Assembly: GCF_003011965.1 (NCBI RefSeq)
Contig: NZ_PXWG01000069.1
Location: 1-33,554, forward strand
From: Streptosporangium nondiastaticum
GTDB lineage: Bacteria > Actinomycetota > Actinomycetes > Streptomycetales > Streptomycetaceae
Direction of reading: 5' to 3'
DNA: 33,554 nt
The translations under genes and the position numbers were made by a program. Positions 33,302 to 33,554 of the stretch are shown piece after piece (position 1 is the first letter of the stretch; the number at the start of each line of letters is the position of its first letter). The notes under the pieces are model-generated. The model did not search any database. It saw nothing but the letters and a program-made list of their open reading frames with translations, and had not been told where the DNA came from.

Positions 33302-33554
33302 ATGGACCCGACGAACCGGCCCGACGCGTTCGGCGAGGGCGCCCACGAGTCCGCGGACGCCCGCGGCCCGCGCGACCTGCCGGGCACCGGCGCCGGAGAC
33401 GCCGGCCGCCCCGAGGACGCGGGCCAGGGAGCCCCCGGGCTCGCCCGCGTCGTCCGTCTCGTCGCCGGTGACTACGCCGTCACCGTCAACCCCGTCGACG
33501 GCAGCGAGATCGAGCCCTGCCTGCCCGCCGACGTGCCCCCGCCCCCCGGCCGGC
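33302..33554 (+). CDS. N-terminal part of an unidentified protein, cut by the window edge
   Basis: An ATG at 33302, with a GGGGGG-rich site eight bases upstream, opens a frame that stays open to the last base (84 complete codons). The first 45 residues are Gly/Ala/Pro/Asp-rich and probably disordered. Then comes a more conserved-looking stretch, ARVVRLVAGDYAVTVNPVDG, followed by SEIEPC and a Pro-rich run. At this place Streptomyces genomes usually have a large ATP-binding protein after the STAS gene, and I recall the NPVDGSEIE segment from it. Nothing in the visible part shows an ATPase motif, so I leave the function open. Confidence 0.6.
   Translation, partial: MDPTNRPDAFGEGAHESADARGPRDLPGTGAGDAGRPEDAGQGAPGLARVVRLVAGDYAVTVNPVDGSEIEPCLPADVPPPPGR

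Overview
This is a core-genome segment of a high-GC actinomycete, almost certainly a Streptomyces. The GC content is about 70%, codon third positions are GC-saturated, and GTG and TTG starts are common. The gene order (lysA-hom-thrC-thrB-rho-LCP-rpmE-prfA-prmC-tsaC-phosphatase-glyA-wecA-atpIBEFHAGDC-chitinase/two-component system-PduO-hydroxybutyryl-CoA dehydrogenase-STAS) is the order I know from Streptomyces chromosomes. I saw no tRNA, rRNA, CRISPR array, insertion sequence, attachment site or prophage gene.

Left part (1-9063): a stand-alone receiver protein is followed by NrtL, which looks like an arginyl-tRNA synthetase without its catalytic core. Next comes aspartate-family amino acid synthesis (lysA, hom, thrC, then thrB after a 303-bp gap holding an intergenic repeat). 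rho follows, behind a 425-bp leader that contains a short upstream ORF.

Middle part (9064-17233): a LytR-CpsA-Psr wall-polymer ligase is followed by a translation block: rpmE, prfA, prmC (which methylates the release factor) and tsaC (tRNA t6A). Then come a phosphatase-like protein whose nucleophilic cysteine position is serine, a divergent serine hydroxymethyltransferase, and a WecA-type lipid-linked sugar-phosphate transferase. In Bacillus subtilis a comparable prfA-prmC-ywlC-ywlE-glyA block also precedes the atp operon.

ATP synthase part (17234-25878): a complete F1Fo operon, atpI-B-E-F-H-A-G-D-C, with tight or overlapping junctions. Two Crp-like boxes lie upstream of atpI, a structured intercistronic element before atpA, a perfect 15-bp hairpin between atpD and atpC, and a strong terminator after atpC. 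A small DUF2550 membrane-anchored protein follows.

Right part (25900-33554): on the minus strand a NarL-type kinase and regulator (ChiS/ChiR position) lie directly upstream of a secreted CBM2-Fn3-Fn3-GH18 chitinase. The chitinase promoter carries the paired 12-bp direct repeats typical of Streptomyces chitinase genes. Then come a five-helix membrane protein, a convergent PduO-type cobalamin adenosyltransferase, 3-hydroxybutyryl-CoA dehydrogenase, a STAS protein lacking the canonical phosphoserine, and the start of a gene cut by the window edge.

I did not find a wholly new multi-gene system. The items most worth following are the serine-for-cysteine phosphatase-like protein, core-less NrtL in the lysA operon, the rho leader, the regulatory elements of the atp operon, and the chitinase promoter and domain duplication.
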